From positions 1-58,289 of the forward strand of contig NZ_BOQD01000049.1 of assembly GCF_018332515.1 (NCBI RefSeq): 58,289 bases of DNA, given 5' to 3'. The position numbers were made by a program, and so were the translations under genes. The stretch is from Bacillus hominis (GTDB lineage Bacteria > Bacillota > Bacilli > Bacillales > Bacillaceae_G). This document shows, piece by piece, positions 22,888-33,552 of this stretch (positions are counted from its first letter, which is position 1; every line of letters starts with the position of its first letter). The notes under the pieces are model-generated. The model made no database searches, was not told the DNA's origin, and saw only the letters and a program-made list of their open reading frames with translations.

Positions 22888-23510
22888 TATGCAAGCACCT
22901 CCTCTACTTTTGCCACTGCCGCTTTTGTCATGATTAACTTATCATGATGAAGCACATCTAGCACGTTTACGCCATCAGCAGTGATTACTGTTACTCCAGG
23001 GATATTGCGAGCAGATAACTCTACAGATTCGTTTGCATCAGCAGTTACGATAAGAGCTTTCTTCTCAACAGTTAATCCTTTAAGTACTGTTACCATGTCT
23101 TTTGTTTTTGGTGCATTTAACACTAGGTCTTCAAGAACTACAATGTTGTTCTCAACTACTTTAGTAGCTAATGCAGATTTGATTGCTAAACGACGAACTT
23201 TCTTAGGAAGTTTGTACGCATAGCTTCTTGGTGTAGGTCCGAATACCGTACCACCACCACGCCATTGAGGAGAGCGGATAGACCCTTGACGAGCACGTCC
23301 AGTTCCTTTTTGACGCCATGGTTTACGACCACCACCACGAACTTCAGAACGAGTTTTTACTTTGTGTGTACCTTGACGTAAAGATGCACGTTGCATCATT
23401 ACAGCTTCGAAAAGTACAGCTTCATTTGGTTCGATACCGAAAATAGCTTCAGCTAATTCGATTTCACCAACCTGTGAACCAGTTTGGTTATATACAGTAA
23501 CTTTTGGCAT
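22887..23510 (-). CDS. rplD: 50S ribosomal protein L4
   Basis: 207 aa, complete. The exit-tunnel loop [20 protein letters not shown] is intact and looks macrolide-sensitive. In E. coli L4 represses the S10 operon; in Bacillus this is not established, and the hairpin ahead of rpsJ here would be a place to test it. It follows rplC after 25 nt. Confidence 0.97.
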   Translation of the reverse strand: MPKVTVYNQTGSQVGEIELAEAIFGIEPNEAVLFEAVMMQRASLRQGTHKVKTRSEVRGGGRKPWRQKGTGRARQGSIRSPQWRGGGTVFGPTPRSYAYKLPKKVRRLAIKSALATKVVENNIVVLEDLVLNAPKTKDMVTVLKGLTVEKKALIVTADANESVELSARNIPGVTVITADGVNVLDVLHHDKLIMTKAAVAKVEEVLA

Positions 23511-23535
23511 TGGAATTCCTCCTTCCTATTGTGAA

Positions 23536-24168
23536 TTATTTGCTAACCTTCACAGCGCCTTGAACAACTACAAGAGATTTCTTAGCACCTGGAACGTTAC
23601 CTTTTACTAGTAATAAGTTGCGCTCAGTGTCAACTTGAACGATTTCTAAGTTTTGGATAGTAACTTGGTCTCCACCCATACGTCCAGCAAGTTTTTTGCC
23701 TTTGAATACACGGTTCGGAGCAACTGGCCCCATTGAACCTGGACGACGGTGATAGCGAGAACCATGAGACATAGGTCCGCGAGATTGTCCGTGGCGTTTA
23801 ATAACACCTTGGAAACCTTTACCTTTAGAAATTCCTGTTACGTCAACGATTTCACCTGCAGCGAAAACTTCAACTTTTACCTCTTGACCAACCTCTAATC
23901 CGTCCACGTCTGCATCGCGGATTTCGCGAATGAAGCGCTTAGGAGTTGTAGATGCTTTAGCAGTGTGGCCTTGTTCAGGTTTGTTAGTTAACTTTTCACG
24001 TTTATCTTCAAATCCTAACTGAATTGCGTTGTAGCCATCAGTTTCAGTTGTTTTCTTTTGAAGAACAACGTTTGGATTAGCAGCGATTACCGTTACTGGG
24101 ATTAACTCACCGTTCTCAGCAAATACTTGAGTCATACCGATCTTTCTTCCTAAGATTCCTTTGGTCAT
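23536..24168 (-). CDS. rplC: 50S ribosomal protein L3
   Basis: 210 aa, complete. [16 protein letters not shown] opening and the loop [20 protein letters not shown], near the peptidyl transferase centre; residues tied to linezolid and tiamulin resistance lie nearby and no oddity is apparent. An assembly initiator protein. It follows rpsJ after 34 nt. Confidence 0.97.
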   Translation of the reverse strand: MTKGILGRKIGMTQVFAENGELIPVTVIAANPNVVLQKKTTETDGYNAIQLGFEDKREKLTNKPEQGHTAKASTTPKRFIREIRDADVDGLEVGQEVKVEVFAAGEIVDVTGISKGKGFQGVIKRHGQSRGPMSHGSRYHRRPGSMGPVAPNRVFKGKKLAGRMGGDQVTIQNLEIVQVDTERNLLLVKGNVPGAKKSLVVVQGAVKVSK

Positions 24169-24202
24169 GAGTTACACCTCCTACATTTTTAAGTTATATG
24201 AA

Positions 24203-24532
<330 letters not shown>

Positions 24533-24568
24533 CTATTTCTAAAATAGACCTTCTCCATGGAAATTTCC

Positions 24569-24602
24569 CCACACCATGCCATGGCAAAGCGGCCGGGTGT
24601 GT
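24569..24602 (-). other. Stem-loop in the rpsJ (S10 operon) leader
   Basis: CACACC (24570-24575) pairs with GGTGTG (24596-24601), enclosing a GC-rich 20-nt loop that contains the palindrome CCATGG. It lies about 60 nt before rpsJ, in the 5' untranslated region downstream of all predicted promoters. It has no T run. A possible regulatory leader element; I cannot match it to a known family by eye. Confidence 0.45.
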
Positions 24603-24635
24603 CAGCAACCTTCCACTTCATCGCAGTCAAAGACC

Positions 24636-24674
24636 AACATTGTCTATTATACAATGTTATTCGTCTAGATGCAA
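24636..24674 (-). promoter_or_regulatory. S10 operon proximal promoter overlapped by an inverted repeat
   Basis: Minus strand: TTGCAT at 24674-24669, 17-nt spacer, perfect TATAAT at 24651-24646. The -10 lies within the perfect 8-bp inverted repeat AACATTGT (24636-24643) / ACAATGTT (24651-24658), which could be an operator or a 5'-end hairpin. Confidence 0.75.
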
Positions 24675-24713
24675 GCATCTTTTTGTTTGCATCTGCTTTT
24701 CTCTACTTTTGCT

Positions 24714-24742
24714 ATTATACATGGCACTTTAAAGAATATCAA
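24714..24742 (-). promoter_or_regulatory. S10 operon middle promoter
   Basis: Minus strand: TTGATA at 24742-24737, 17-nt spacer, perfect TATAAT at 24719-24714. It lies 68 nt upstream of the proximal promoter. Confidence 0.72.
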
Positions 24743-24791
24743 GTTTTCATCTACTCTTATTCAACTTACAGTTTTTGGGTGTTACTTTCGT

Positions 24792-24820
24792 TTTATATAC
24801 TATAGAAGAAACTCATTCAA
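24792..24820 (-). promoter_or_regulatory. S10 operon distal promoter candidate
   Basis: Minus strand: TTGAAT at 24820-24815, 17-nt spacer, TATAAA at 24797-24792. It gives a third tandem start in the 400-nt gap between tuf and rpsJ. Weaker than the other two. Confidence 0.45.
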
Positions 24821-24861
24821 AAATAGAAAATACATCTCTTTCTTCTATATAAATAAGCAAT

Positions 24862-24896
24862 AAAAAAACTCAAGGGAGAATCCCTTGAGTTTTTAA
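24862..24896 (-). terminator. tuf terminator (end of the str operon)
   Basis: Stem AAACTCAAGGGA (24866-24877) with TCCCTTGAGTTT (24881-24892), loop GAA, and T run on the minus strand. It separates tuf from the S10 promoters. Confidence 0.92.
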
Positions 24897-24911
24897 TAAT
24901 CTAATTAAAGA

Positions 24912-26102
<1,191 letters not shown>

Positions 26103-26147
26103 TCTAAATTCCTCCTTAGTTTATATAGGTTATTTTATATTTAGACT

Positions 26148-26175
26148 AGAAAGTGAAACTCAAGTCTCACTTTCT
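26148..26175 (-). other. Hairpin in the tuf leader
   Basis: AGAAAGTGA (26148-26156) pairs perfectly with TCACTTTCT (26167-26175), 10-nt loop. Predicted start of transcription from the tuf promoter is about 9 nt upstream, so the hairpin would form the 5' end of the tuf mRNA. No T run follows. It may stabilise the mRNA or regulate; unproven. Confidence 0.5.
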
Positions 26176-26190
26176 AAGCTTACATAAGTA

Positions 26191-26219
26191 GTTATACTTG
26201 AACAATCGATAAAAATCAA
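26191..26219 (-). promoter_or_regulatory. Candidate internal promoter for tuf
   Basis: Minus strand: TTGATT at 26219-26214, overlapping the last bases before the fusA stop, 17-nt spacer, TATAAC at 26196-26191. An own promoter for tuf within the str operon is known in B. subtilis; the elements here match four and five of six bases. Confidence 0.5.
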
Positions 26220-28298
26220 TTATTCACCTTTATTTTTTTTAATAATTTCTTCAGAAACAGACTTCGGTACTTCTTCATAATGATCAAATGTCATTGAGAA
26301 TGTTCCGCGTCCTTGAGTGTTAGAACGTAATGCCGTTGCATAACCGAACATTTCAGAAAGTGGAACCATAGCGCGAACAACTTGAGCGTTACCGCGAGCT
26401 TCCATACCTTCTACACGTCCACGACGAGATGTTACGTCGCCCATAATGTCACCCATGTACTCTTCAGGAATTACAACTTCAACTTTCATCATTGGCTCAA
26501 GAATTACTGGGCTACATTTAGAAACCGCAGCTTTAAGCGCCATAGATGCAGCGATTTTGAACGCCATCTCAGATGAATCGACATCATGGTAAGATCCGTC
26601 AACTAACGCAGCTTTGATGTCAACTAGTGGATAACCAGCTAGTACACCATTTTTAAGTGAGTCTTCAAGACCCGCTCCAACAGCTGGGATGTATTCACGT
26701 GGAACTACACCGCCGACGATTTTGTTTTGGAATTCAAAACCTTTACCTTCTTCATTAGGTTCAAACTCAATCCAAACGTGACCGAATTGTCCACGACCAC
26801 CAGATTGACGAGCGAACTTACCTTCAACTTTCGCAGCAGCGCGGAAAGTCTCACGGTATGCTACCTGAGGAGCACCAACGTTTGCTTCCACTTTGAATTC
26901 ACGGCGCATACGGTCAACGATGATATCAAGGTGAAGTTCACCCATACCAGCGATGATTGTTTGGCCAGTTTCTTGGTCAGTGTGAGCACGGAATGTTGGA
27001 TCTTCTTCAGAAAGCTTAGATAATGCTGTACCCATTTTATCTTGGTCAGCTTTAGATTTTGGTTCGATAGCTACAGAGATAACTGGTTCTGGGAATTCCA
27101 TAGACTCAAGGATAACAAGACTCTTCTCATCACAAAGAGTATCACCAGTAGTAGTATCTTTTAAACCTACAGCAGCAGCGATATCACCAGCGTAAACTGT
27201 TGAAATCTCTTCACGGCTGTTAGCGTGCATTTGTAGGATACGTCCTACACGCTCACGCTTACCTTTAGTTGAGTTTTTCACGTATGATCCAGAGTTTAAC
27301 ACACCAGAGTACACACGGAAGAACGTTAACTTACCAACATAAGGATCAGTCATGATTTTGAATGCTAAAGCTGCGAATGGTTCTTCATCGCTAGACTTAC
27401 GTTCGATAGCTTCATCTGTATCCGGTAGAGTACCTTTAATAGCAGGTACATCTAATGGAGATGGTAGGTAGTCGATAACTGCGTCTAACAGAATTTGAAC
27501 ACCTTTATTTTTGAATGCAGAACCACAGATTACTGGGAAGAATTCTACAGAAGTCGTAGCCTTACGGATACCAGCTTTAAGCTCTTCTACAGTGATTTCT
27601 TCACCTTCTAGGTACTTCATCATCATTTCTTCATCAAGCTCAGCTACCGCTTCAATAAGTTTTCCACGGTATTCTTCAGCTAATTCTTTGTGCTCTTCAG
27701 GAATTTCGACACGCTCGATGTCTGTTCCTAAATCGTTAGCGTACATGTAAGCACACTCTTCAACAAGGTCAATGATACCATTGAACTCATCTTCAGCACC
27801 GATTGGTAACTGAATTGGATGTGCGTTTGCTTGTAAACGATCGTGGATTGTTCCTACAGAGTATAAGAAATCTGCACCAATCTTATCCATTTTGTTAACG
27901 AATACGATACGAGGTACACCATAAGTAGTAGCCTGACGCCAAACAGTTTCTGTTTGTGGTTCTACACCAGATTGTGCATCAAGTACTGCTACTGCGCCAT
28001 CAAGTACGCGTAAAGAACGTTCTACTTCTACTGTGAAATCTACGTGTCCTGGAGTATCAATGATATTTACACGGTGACCTTTCCATTGTGCTGTAGTTGC
28101 AGCAGAAGTAATTGTGATACCACGTTCTTGCTCTTGCTCCATCCAGTCCATCTGAGATGCACCTTCATGAGTTTCACCGATTTTATGAATACGTCCTGTG
28201 TAATACAGAATACGCTCAGTTGCTGTTGTTTTACCAGCATCGATGTGAGCCATGATACCAATATTACGAGTGTTTTCTAAAGAGAACTCTCTAGTCAT
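26220..28298 (-). CDS. fusA: Elongation factor G
   Basis: 692 aa from the ATG at 28298 ([12 protein letters not shown]); seven more codons are open upstream but cover the AGGAG site. G1 motif [17 protein letters not shown] and NKMDK are intact, followed by domains II to V. Drives translocation and, with RRF, ribosome recycling; target of fusidic acid. The rpsG-fusA gap is unusually long (206 nt) and holds a possible promoter and two hairpins. Confidence 0.98.
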   Translation of the reverse strand: MTREFSLENTRNIGIMAHIDAGKTTATERILYYTGRIHKIGETHEGASQMDWMEQEQERGITITSAATTAQWKGHRVNIIDTPGHVDFTVEVERSLRVLDGAVAVLDAQSGVEPQTETVWRQATTYGVPRIVFVNKMDKIGADFLYSVGTIHDRLQANAHPIQLPIGAEDEFNGIIDLVEECAYMYANDLGTDIERVEIPEEHKELAEEYRGKLIEAVAELDEEMMMKYLEGEEITVEELKAGIRKATTSVEFFPVICGSAFKNKGVQILLDAVIDYLPSPLDVPAIKGTLPDTDEAIERKSSDEEPFAALAFKIMTDPYVGKLTFFRVYSGVLNSGSYVKNSTKGKRERVGRILQMHANSREEISTVYAGDIAAAVGLKDTTTGDTLCDEKSLVILESMEFPEPVISVAIEPKSKADQDKMGTALSKLSEEDPTFRAHTDQETGQTIIAGMGELHLDIIVDRMRREFKVEANVGAPQVAYRETFRAAAKVEGKFARQSGGRGQFGHVWIEFEPNEEGKGFEFQNKIVGGVVPREYIPAVGAGLEDSLKNGVLAGYPLVDIKAALVDGSYHDVDSSEMAFKIAASMALKAAVSKCSPVILEPMMKVEVVIPEEYMGDIMGDVTSRRGRVEGMEARGNAQVVRAMVPLSEMFGYATALRSNTQGRGTFSMTFDHYEEVPKSVSEEIIKKNKGE

Positions 28299-28343
28299 TT
28301 GGTGTCTTGCTCCTTCCATATATGGATTGGATTATTTTATTTT

Positions 28344-28363
28344 AAGTAGCAAAAAAGCCACTT
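28344..28363 (-). other. Small hairpin upstream of fusA
   Basis: Minus strand AAGTGGC (28363-28357) pairs with GCTACTT (28350-28344), one G-U pair, loop of six T. It lies about 45 nt before the fusA ATG and touches the -10 of the candidate promoter. Meaning unknown. Confidence 0.35.
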
Positions 28364-28389
28364 TATATTGTTACATATGCCAGTGTCCA
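28362..28389 (-). promoter_or_regulatory. Candidate fusA promoter
   Basis: Minus strand: TGGACA at 28389-28384, 16-nt spacer, TATAAA at 28367-28362; each box differs from consensus at one base. Within the rpsG-fusA gap, so fusA and tuf may have an additional start. Confidence 0.45.
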
Positions 28390-28425
28390 GTACCCTCATT
28401 ATGTAAAACGAGCGCCCAACGAAAG

Positions 28426-28446
28426 GGAGAGGCATTCTCCCTCTCC
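28426..28446 (-). terminator. Possible attenuating hairpin after rpsG
   Basis: GGAGAGG (28426-28432) pairs perfectly with CCTCTCC (28440-28446), 7-nt loop. On the minus strand it is followed by CTTTCGTT, a weak T tract. It may partly terminate rpsL-rpsG transcripts or protect their 3' ends. Confidence 0.4.
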
Positions 28447-28504
28447 ACACTTCCATAAGCGACAAATAAAGCGGTTTATGCTTACATTTATTTTACGTTG
28501 AATC

Positions 28505-28975
28505 CTACCAACGGTAATGAGCAAATGCTTTGTTAGCTTCTGCCATTTTATGAGTGTCTTCACGTTTCTTAACAGATGCACCAGCGTTGTTAGCTGCATC
28601 TAAGATTTCGTAAGCTAGACGCTCTTCCATAGTTTTTTCACCACGAAGACGAGCATAGTTTACTAACCAGCGAAGACCTAAAGTTGTACGGCGTTCTGGA
28701 CGAACCTCAACTGGAACTTGGTAGTTAGCACCACCAACACGACGAGCGCGTACTTCAAGAACAGGCATGATGTTCTTAAGAGCTTGCTCGAATACTTCCA
28801 TTGGTTCTTTATCTGAACGTTCACGAACGATATCGAAAGCGTTATAAAGAATTGTTTGAGATTTACCTTTTTTACCGTCAACCATCATTTTGTTGATTAG
28901 GCGTGTTACAAGTTTAGAATTGTACATTGGATCTGGTAACACGTCACGTTTCGCAACAGGTCCTTTACGAGGCAT
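28505..28975 (-). CDS. rpsG: 30S ribosomal protein S7
   Basis: 156 aa, complete. [16 protein letters not shown] opening and the conserved loop [22 protein letters not shown]7 nucleates assembly of the 30S head and contacts E-site tRNA and mRNA; in E. coli it represses the str operon. It follows rpsL after 29 nt. Confidence 0.97.
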   Translation of the reverse strand: MPRKGPVAKRDVLPDPMYNSKLVTRLINKMMVDGKKGKSQTILYNAFDIVRERSDKEPMEVFEQALKNIMPVLEVRARRVGGANYQVPVEVRPERRTTLGLRWLVNYARLRGEKTMEERLAYEILDAANNAGASVKKREDTHKMAEANKAFAHYRW

Positions 28976-29004
28976 ATTGAGTTCCTCCTTTCATTATAAG
29001 TTTA

Positions 29005-29427
29005 TTATTTTTTAGCAGGTTTTGGTCGCTTAGTACCATATTTAGAACGTCCTTGCATACGTTTGTCAACACCAGCTGTATCAAGCGCACCACGAACGAT
29101 GTGGTAACGTACCCCTGGTAAATCCTTTACTCGACCACCGCGAATTAATACTACGCTATGCTCTTGTAGGTTATGACCGATACCTGGGATGTAAGCTGTA
29201 ACTTCAATACCATTTGTTAAACGTACACGAGCGTATTTACGTAACGCTGAGTTCGGTTTCTTCGGAGTCATTGTACCAACACGAGTACATACACCACGTT
29301 TTTGAGGTGCAGAGATATCAGTTGATTTTTTCTTTAAAGAGTTAAAACCTTTGTTTAACGCAGGTGATTTAGACTTCCATACTTTATCAGTACGACCATT
29401 TCTCACTAATTGGTTAATAGTAGGCAT
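29005..29427 (-). CDS. rpsL: 30S ribosomal protein S12
   Basis: 140 aa from the ATG at 29427 ([12 protein letters not shown]); seven upstream codons cover the GAAGGGAGG site and are excluded. The streptomycin region reads [11 protein letters not shown] and [10 protein letters not shown], with both critical lysines in wild-type form. S12 monitors decoding at the A site. It is separated from ybxF by a long hairpin (29497-29537). Confidence 0.97.
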   Translation of the reverse strand: MPTINQLVRNGRTDKVWKSKSPALNKGFNSLKKKSTDISAPQKRGVCTRVGTMTPKKPNSALRKYARVRLTNGIEVTAYIPGIGHNLQEHSVVLIRGGRVKDLPGVRYHIVRGALDTAGVDKRMQGRSKYGTKRPKPAKK

Positions 29428-29496
29428 TTGATTATCCTCCCTTCGCATGTTTGTATGACCACATATCCAGGTGGTTCATTATTAGTTGAAAACAAA

Positions 29497-29537
29497 GTTT
29501 TTGCAAGGAAGAGCAAATGCTCTCTCCTCACAAAAAC
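29497..29537 (-). other. Long hairpin between ybxF and rpsL
   Basis: GTTTTTG (29497-29503), AGGA (29506-29509) and AGAGC (29510-29514) pair with GCTCT (29519-29523), TCCT (29525-29528) and CAAAAAC (29531-29537), loop AAAT: about 16 bp with small interior bulges. Minus-strand sequence after it is TTTGTTTTC, so it could act as an attenuator before rpsL, or as a regulatory leader. Confidence 0.5.
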
Positions 29538-29541
29538 AGTT

Positions 29542-29790
29542 TTAACTTATTATTCCTATTGCTGAAGCTCCCACTTGAATCCCCGAAGCTTTTCCAAGCT
29601 TACGAACTGATTCAACTTTGGTTATGGGTATGTTATGTTGCAATGCAGTACGAATGATAACGTGAGTTAATCTCACATCAGCATCTTCTGCAATGACAAC
29701 TTCTTTAACTATACCAGCTTTGATTGCTTCCAATGTTCGTTTATGACCAACGACTACATTTTCAGCATTTGACACTTTTTGATAAGACAT
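29542..29790 (-). CDS. ybxF: L7Ae-family K-turn RNA-binding protein YbxF
   Basis: 82 aa from the ATG at 29790 (MSYQKVSNAEN), which has GGAGG eight nt before; the longer frame is rejected. The L7Ae/L30e fold is suggested by VVVGHKRTLEAIKAGIVKEV and the C-terminal SVRKLGKASGIQVGAS. YbxF binds kink-turn RNA; its cellular role is unclear. It is the first gene of the str operon, 114 nt after rpoC. Confidence 0.92.
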   Translation of the reverse strand: MSYQKVSNAENVVVGHKRTLEAIKAGIVKEVVIAEDADVRLTHVIIRTALQHNIPITKVESVRKLGKASGIQVGASAIGIIS

Positions 29791-29828
29791 ATAAATATCC
29801 TCCAAAGCATCATTCAGGAGCAACCTTG

Positions 29829-29861
29829 ATTATAGTAACATTTTGACTCATACAATGTCAA
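29829..29861 (-). promoter_or_regulatory. Possible str operon promoter upstream of ybxF
   Basis: Minus strand has a perfect TATAAT (29834-29829). A perfect TTGACA (29861-29856) lies upstream but at a 21-nt spacing, too long; TTGTAT (29855-29850) is at 15 nt. The parts suggest a promoter but the pairing is uncertain. Confidence 0.35.
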
Positions 29862-29903
29862 CTAGGATTAGCTGTTTTTATACAAAATTTACGACGGAAA
29901 ATT

Positions 29904-32900
29904 TTACTGTTCCACATAAACTTCATCGTTTTCTACATTCATGTTATCTTGTGTTGTTTTTACAAGATCCACTTTGCGATAACGATTCATACCCGTTCCA
30001 GCAGGAACAAGCTTACCGATAATAACATTTTCTTTCAATCCTAGAAGCTCATCGCGTTTACCCTTAATTGCTGCATCTGTTAGAACACGAGTTGTTTCCT
30101 GGAACGATGCTGCAGATAAGAACGAATCTGTCTCAAGTGAAGCTTTTGTAATACCAAGTAGAACCGGTCTAGCCGTTGCTGGTTGTTTACCTTTCAGTAA
30201 CACCTTCGCATTCGCATCAGTAAACTGATGGATATCTAGTAATGTTCCTGGTAATACATCTGTTTCACCCGCATCACTTACACGAACTTTACGTAGCATT
30301 TGACGTACCATTACTTCTACGTGTTTGTCACCAATTTCTACCCCTTGCATACGGTATACTTTTTGAACTTCACGTAATAAGTATTCTTGAACGGCTGTAA
30401 TGTCCGTTACTTTTAGTAATTCTTTCGGATCAATAGAACCTTCTGTTAACTCTTTACCGTGACTGATTGGCTGTCCTAGAATTACTTTCAGACGAGCACC
30501 GTAAGGAATAGCATACGTACGAGCTTCAACTTCACCCTGTACAACTACTTCTTGGCGATCTTTAACATCGTTGATCGCTGCGATAACACCGTCGATTTCA
30601 CTGATAACTGCCTGACCTTTCGGATTACGAGCTTCGAAGATCTCTTGGATACGAGGTAAACCTTGTGTGATATCATCTCCGGCAACCCCGCCCGTATGGA
30701 ACGTACGCATCGTTAACTGTGTACCTGGCTCACCGATAGATTGAGCTGCGATAATACCTACCGCCTCTCCTACTTCTACGTCTGTACCAGTTGCTAAGTT
30801 ACGACCGTAACACTTCTTACATACACCGTGGCGAGTATTACACGTAAACGCTGAACGGATATTTACAGTTTCAACACCCGAATTTTCAACGATATGAGCG
30901 ATATCTTCAGTAATTAATTGGTTTTCACTAACTAATACTTCACCTGTTTCAGGATGTTTTACAGTTTTTCTCGCAAAACGTCCAACAAGACGATCATATA
31001 GTGACTCAATAACTTCATTACCCTCTTTAATCGCACCAATTAATAAACCACGATCTGTTCCACAATCATCTTCACGAACGATTACATCTTGTGCAACGTC
31101 TACAAGACGACGTGTTAAGTAACCAGAATCGGCAGTTTTAAGTGCTGTATCGGCAAGACCTTTACGCGCACCATGCGTAGAGATGAAGTACTCAAGTACT
31201 GTTAAACCTTCACGGAAACTTGATTTGATCGGAAGCTCAATGATACGACCAGATGGATTGGCCATCAGACCACGCATACCAGCAAGCTGAGTAAAGTTCG
31301 ATGCGTTACCACGGGCACCGGAATCACTCATCATGAAGATTGGATTGCGCTTATTCAAGGATTTCATCAGCTTTCCTTGGATAACATCTTTTGCATTACT
31401 CCAAATAGAGATAACGCGATCGTAACGTTCTTCTTCCGTGATTAAACCGCGACGGAATTGTTTAATTACATTATCTACTTTTGCTTGTGCTTCATGGAGA
31501 ATTTCATCTTTTTCACCTAATACAAGAATGTCTGATACCCCAACTGTAATACCAGCTTTTGTAGAGTATTTAAATCCTAAGTTTTTCATACGGTCAAGCA
31601 TGCGAGATGTTTCTGTAATTTGGAAACGTTTGAATACTTCCGCAATAATATTACCAAGGATTTTCTTGCTAAATGGTGCCACTTCTTCGCGACTAGCAAT
31701 AATTTCTTTAATGTTCGCACCTTTTTCAACGAAATATTCCGCTGGTGTTTCTTTTTCAAGGTTTGAGTTTGTTGGTTCATTAATATAAGGGAACGACTCT
31801 GGTAAGATTTCGTTAAATATTAATTTACCAACTGTTGTTAATAGAAGCTTACTCTTTTGCTCTTCAGTAAACGTTACATTATTTACTGAACTAGCAGCAA
31901 CTGCAACACGTGTGTGCAGATGTACATATCCATTTTGGTATGCAAGTATTGCTTCGTTTGCATCTTTGAAGACCATACCTTCACCGATTGCACCCTCACG
32001 CTCAAGTGTTAAGTAATAGTTACCTAATACCATATCCTGAGATGGAGTAACAACTGGTTTTCCGTCTTTTGGATTCAAGATGTTTTGTGCCGCTAACATA
32101 AGAATACGAGCTTCTGCTTGTGCCTCTGATGATAACGGAACGTGAACCGCCATTTGGTCACCGTCAAAGTCCGCGTTGTATGCAGTACATACAAGTGGGT
32201 GAAGACGGATTGCACGACCTTCTACTAATGTAGGTTCAAACGCCTGGATACCAAGACGGTGAAGTGTTGGTGCGCGGTTTAGAAGTACTGGATGCTCTTT
32301 GATCACAGATTCTAAAACGTCCCAAACTTCAGGGTGTACACGCTCGATTTTACGTTTAGCACTCTTAATGTTGTGTGCTAATCCTTTTCCAACTAACTCT
32401 TTCATAACGAAAGGTTTAAACAGTTCAAGCGCCATTTCTTTCGGTAATCCACATTGGTACATCTTTAAGTTCGGTCCTACAACGATTACAGAACGGCCAG
32501 AGTAGTCAACACGTTTACCTAATAAGTTTTGACGGAAACGTCCTTGTTTACCTTTAAGCATGTGAGATAGTGATTTTAATGGACGGTTACCTGGTCCAGT
32601 AACTGGACGGCCACGGCGACCATTATCGATTAATGCGTCTACAGCTTCTTGTAACATACGTTTTTCGTTTTGAACGATGATGCTTGGTGCACCTAAGTCC
32701 AATAGACGTTTTAAACGATTGTTACGGTTAATTACACGACGATATAAGTCATTTAAGTCAGAAGTAGCAAAACGTCCACCATCTAACTGTACCATCGGGC
32801 GTAGTTCTGGTGGGATAACTGGAAGAACATCTAGGATCATCCAAGATGGGTGATTTCCAGAGTTACGGAATGCTTCTAATACTTCTAGACGTTTAATAGC

Positions 32901-33515
32901 ACGAGTACGGCGTTGTCCTTGTGCTGTTTTTAATTCTTCTTTTAAGAAGTCTACTTCTTTATCTAAATCGATGTCTTGCAGTAGCTTTTTAATAGCTTCT
33001 GCACCCATAGCAGCTTGGAATGTGCTGCCATATCGATCACGATATGCACGGTATTCTTTTTCAGAAAGTAATTGCTTCTTATCAAGTGGTGTATCTCCAC
33101 TTTCTGTTACAACATAAGAAGCGAAATAAATTACTTCTTCAAGCGCGCGAGGGGACATGTCTAAGACAAGTCCCATGCGGCTCGGGATACCTTTGAAATA
33201 CCAAATATGAGATACAGGAGCAGCTAATTCGATATGACCCATACGTTCACGACGTACTTTTGCACGCGTTACTTCAACGCCACATCGGTCACAAACTACA
33301 CCTTTATAACGTACACGTTTATATTTTCCGCAATGACATTCCCAGTCCTTTTGTGGTCCGAAAATACGCTCACAGAACAAGCCATCTTTTTCAGGCTTTA
33401 ACGTACGATAGTTAATTGTTTCTGGTTTCTTAACTTCACCGTATGACCAAGAACGAATCTTGTCAGGTGAAGCAAGTCCAATCTTCATATATTCAAAGTT
33501 ATTTACATCTATCAA
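29904..33515 (-). CDS. rpoC: DNA-directed RNA polymerase subunit beta'
   Basis: 1203 aa, full length for Bacillus. Translation starts at a TTG (33515) after [28 protein letters not shown] matches family N-termini. The zinc ribbon [20 protein letters not shown], the catalytic magnesium loop NADFDGDQM and the trigger-loop region [12 protein letters not shown] are intact. It follows rpoB after 37 nt. Confidence 0.98.
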   Translation of the reverse strand: MIDVNNFEYMKIGLASPDKIRSWSYGEVKKPETINYRTLKPEKDGLFCERIFGPQKDWECHCGKYKRVRYKGVVCDRCGVEVTRAKVRRERMGHIELAAPVSHIWYFKGIPSRMGLVLDMSPRALEEVIYFASYVVTESGDTPLDKKQLLSEKEYRAYRDRYGSTFQAAMGAEAIKKLLQDIDLDKEVDFLKEELKTAQGQRRTRAIKRLEVLEAFRNSGNHPSWMILDVLPVIPPELRPMVQLDGGRFATSDLNDLYRRVINRNNRLKRLLDLGAPSIIVQNEKRMLQEAVDALIDNGRRGRPVTGPGNRPLKSLSHMLKGKQGRFRQNLLGKRVDYSGRSVIVVGPNLKMYQCGLPKEMALELFKPFVMKELVGKGLAHNIKSAKRKIERVHPEVWDVLESVIKEHPVLLNRAPTLHRLGIQAFEPTLVEGRAIRLHPLVCTAYNADFDGDQMAVHVPLSSEAQAEARILMLAAQNILNPKDGKPVVTPSQDMVLGNYYLTLEREGAIGEGMVFKDANEAILAYQNGYVHLHTRVAVAASSVNNVTFTEEQKSKLLLTTVGKLIFNEILPESFPYINEPTNSNLEKETPAEYFVEKGANIKEIIASREEVAPFSKKILGNIIAEVFKRFQITETSRMLDRMKNLGFKYSTKAGITVGVSDILVLGEKDEILHEAQAKVDNVIKQFRRGLITEEERYDRVISIWSNAKDVIQGKLMKSLNKRNPIFMMSDSGARGNASNFTQLAGMRGLMANPSGRIIELPIKSSFREGLTVLEYFISTHGARKGLADTALKTADSGYLTRRLVDVAQDVIVREDDCGTDRGLLIGAIKEGNEVIESLYDRLVGRFARKTVKHPETGEVLVSENQLITEDIAHIVENSGVETVNIRSAFTCNTRHGVCKKCYGRNLATGTDVEVGEAVGIIAAQSIGEPGTQLTMRTFHTGGVAGDDITQGLPRIQEIFEARNPKGQAVISEIDGVIAAINDVKDRQEVVVQGEVEARTYAIPYGARLKVILGQPISHGKELTEGSIDPKELLKVTDITAVQEYLLREVQKVYRMQGVEIGDKHVEVMVRQMLRKVRVSDAGETDVLPGTLLDIHQFTDANAKVLLKGKQPATARPVLLGITKASLETDSFLSAASFQETTRVLTDAAIKGKRDELLGLKENVIIGKLVPAGTGMNRYRKVDLVKTTQDNMNVENDEVYVEQ

Positions 33516-33552
33516 GGGGCCTACCTCCCTTTTAGTCTACAGGTTATCCCAA

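Noticed and set aside
28399-28599. Minus-strand 66-codon ORF across the rpsG 3' end and the fusA leader
   Set aside because: Frame-shifted shadow of rpsG extended into the gap; no ribosome binding site.
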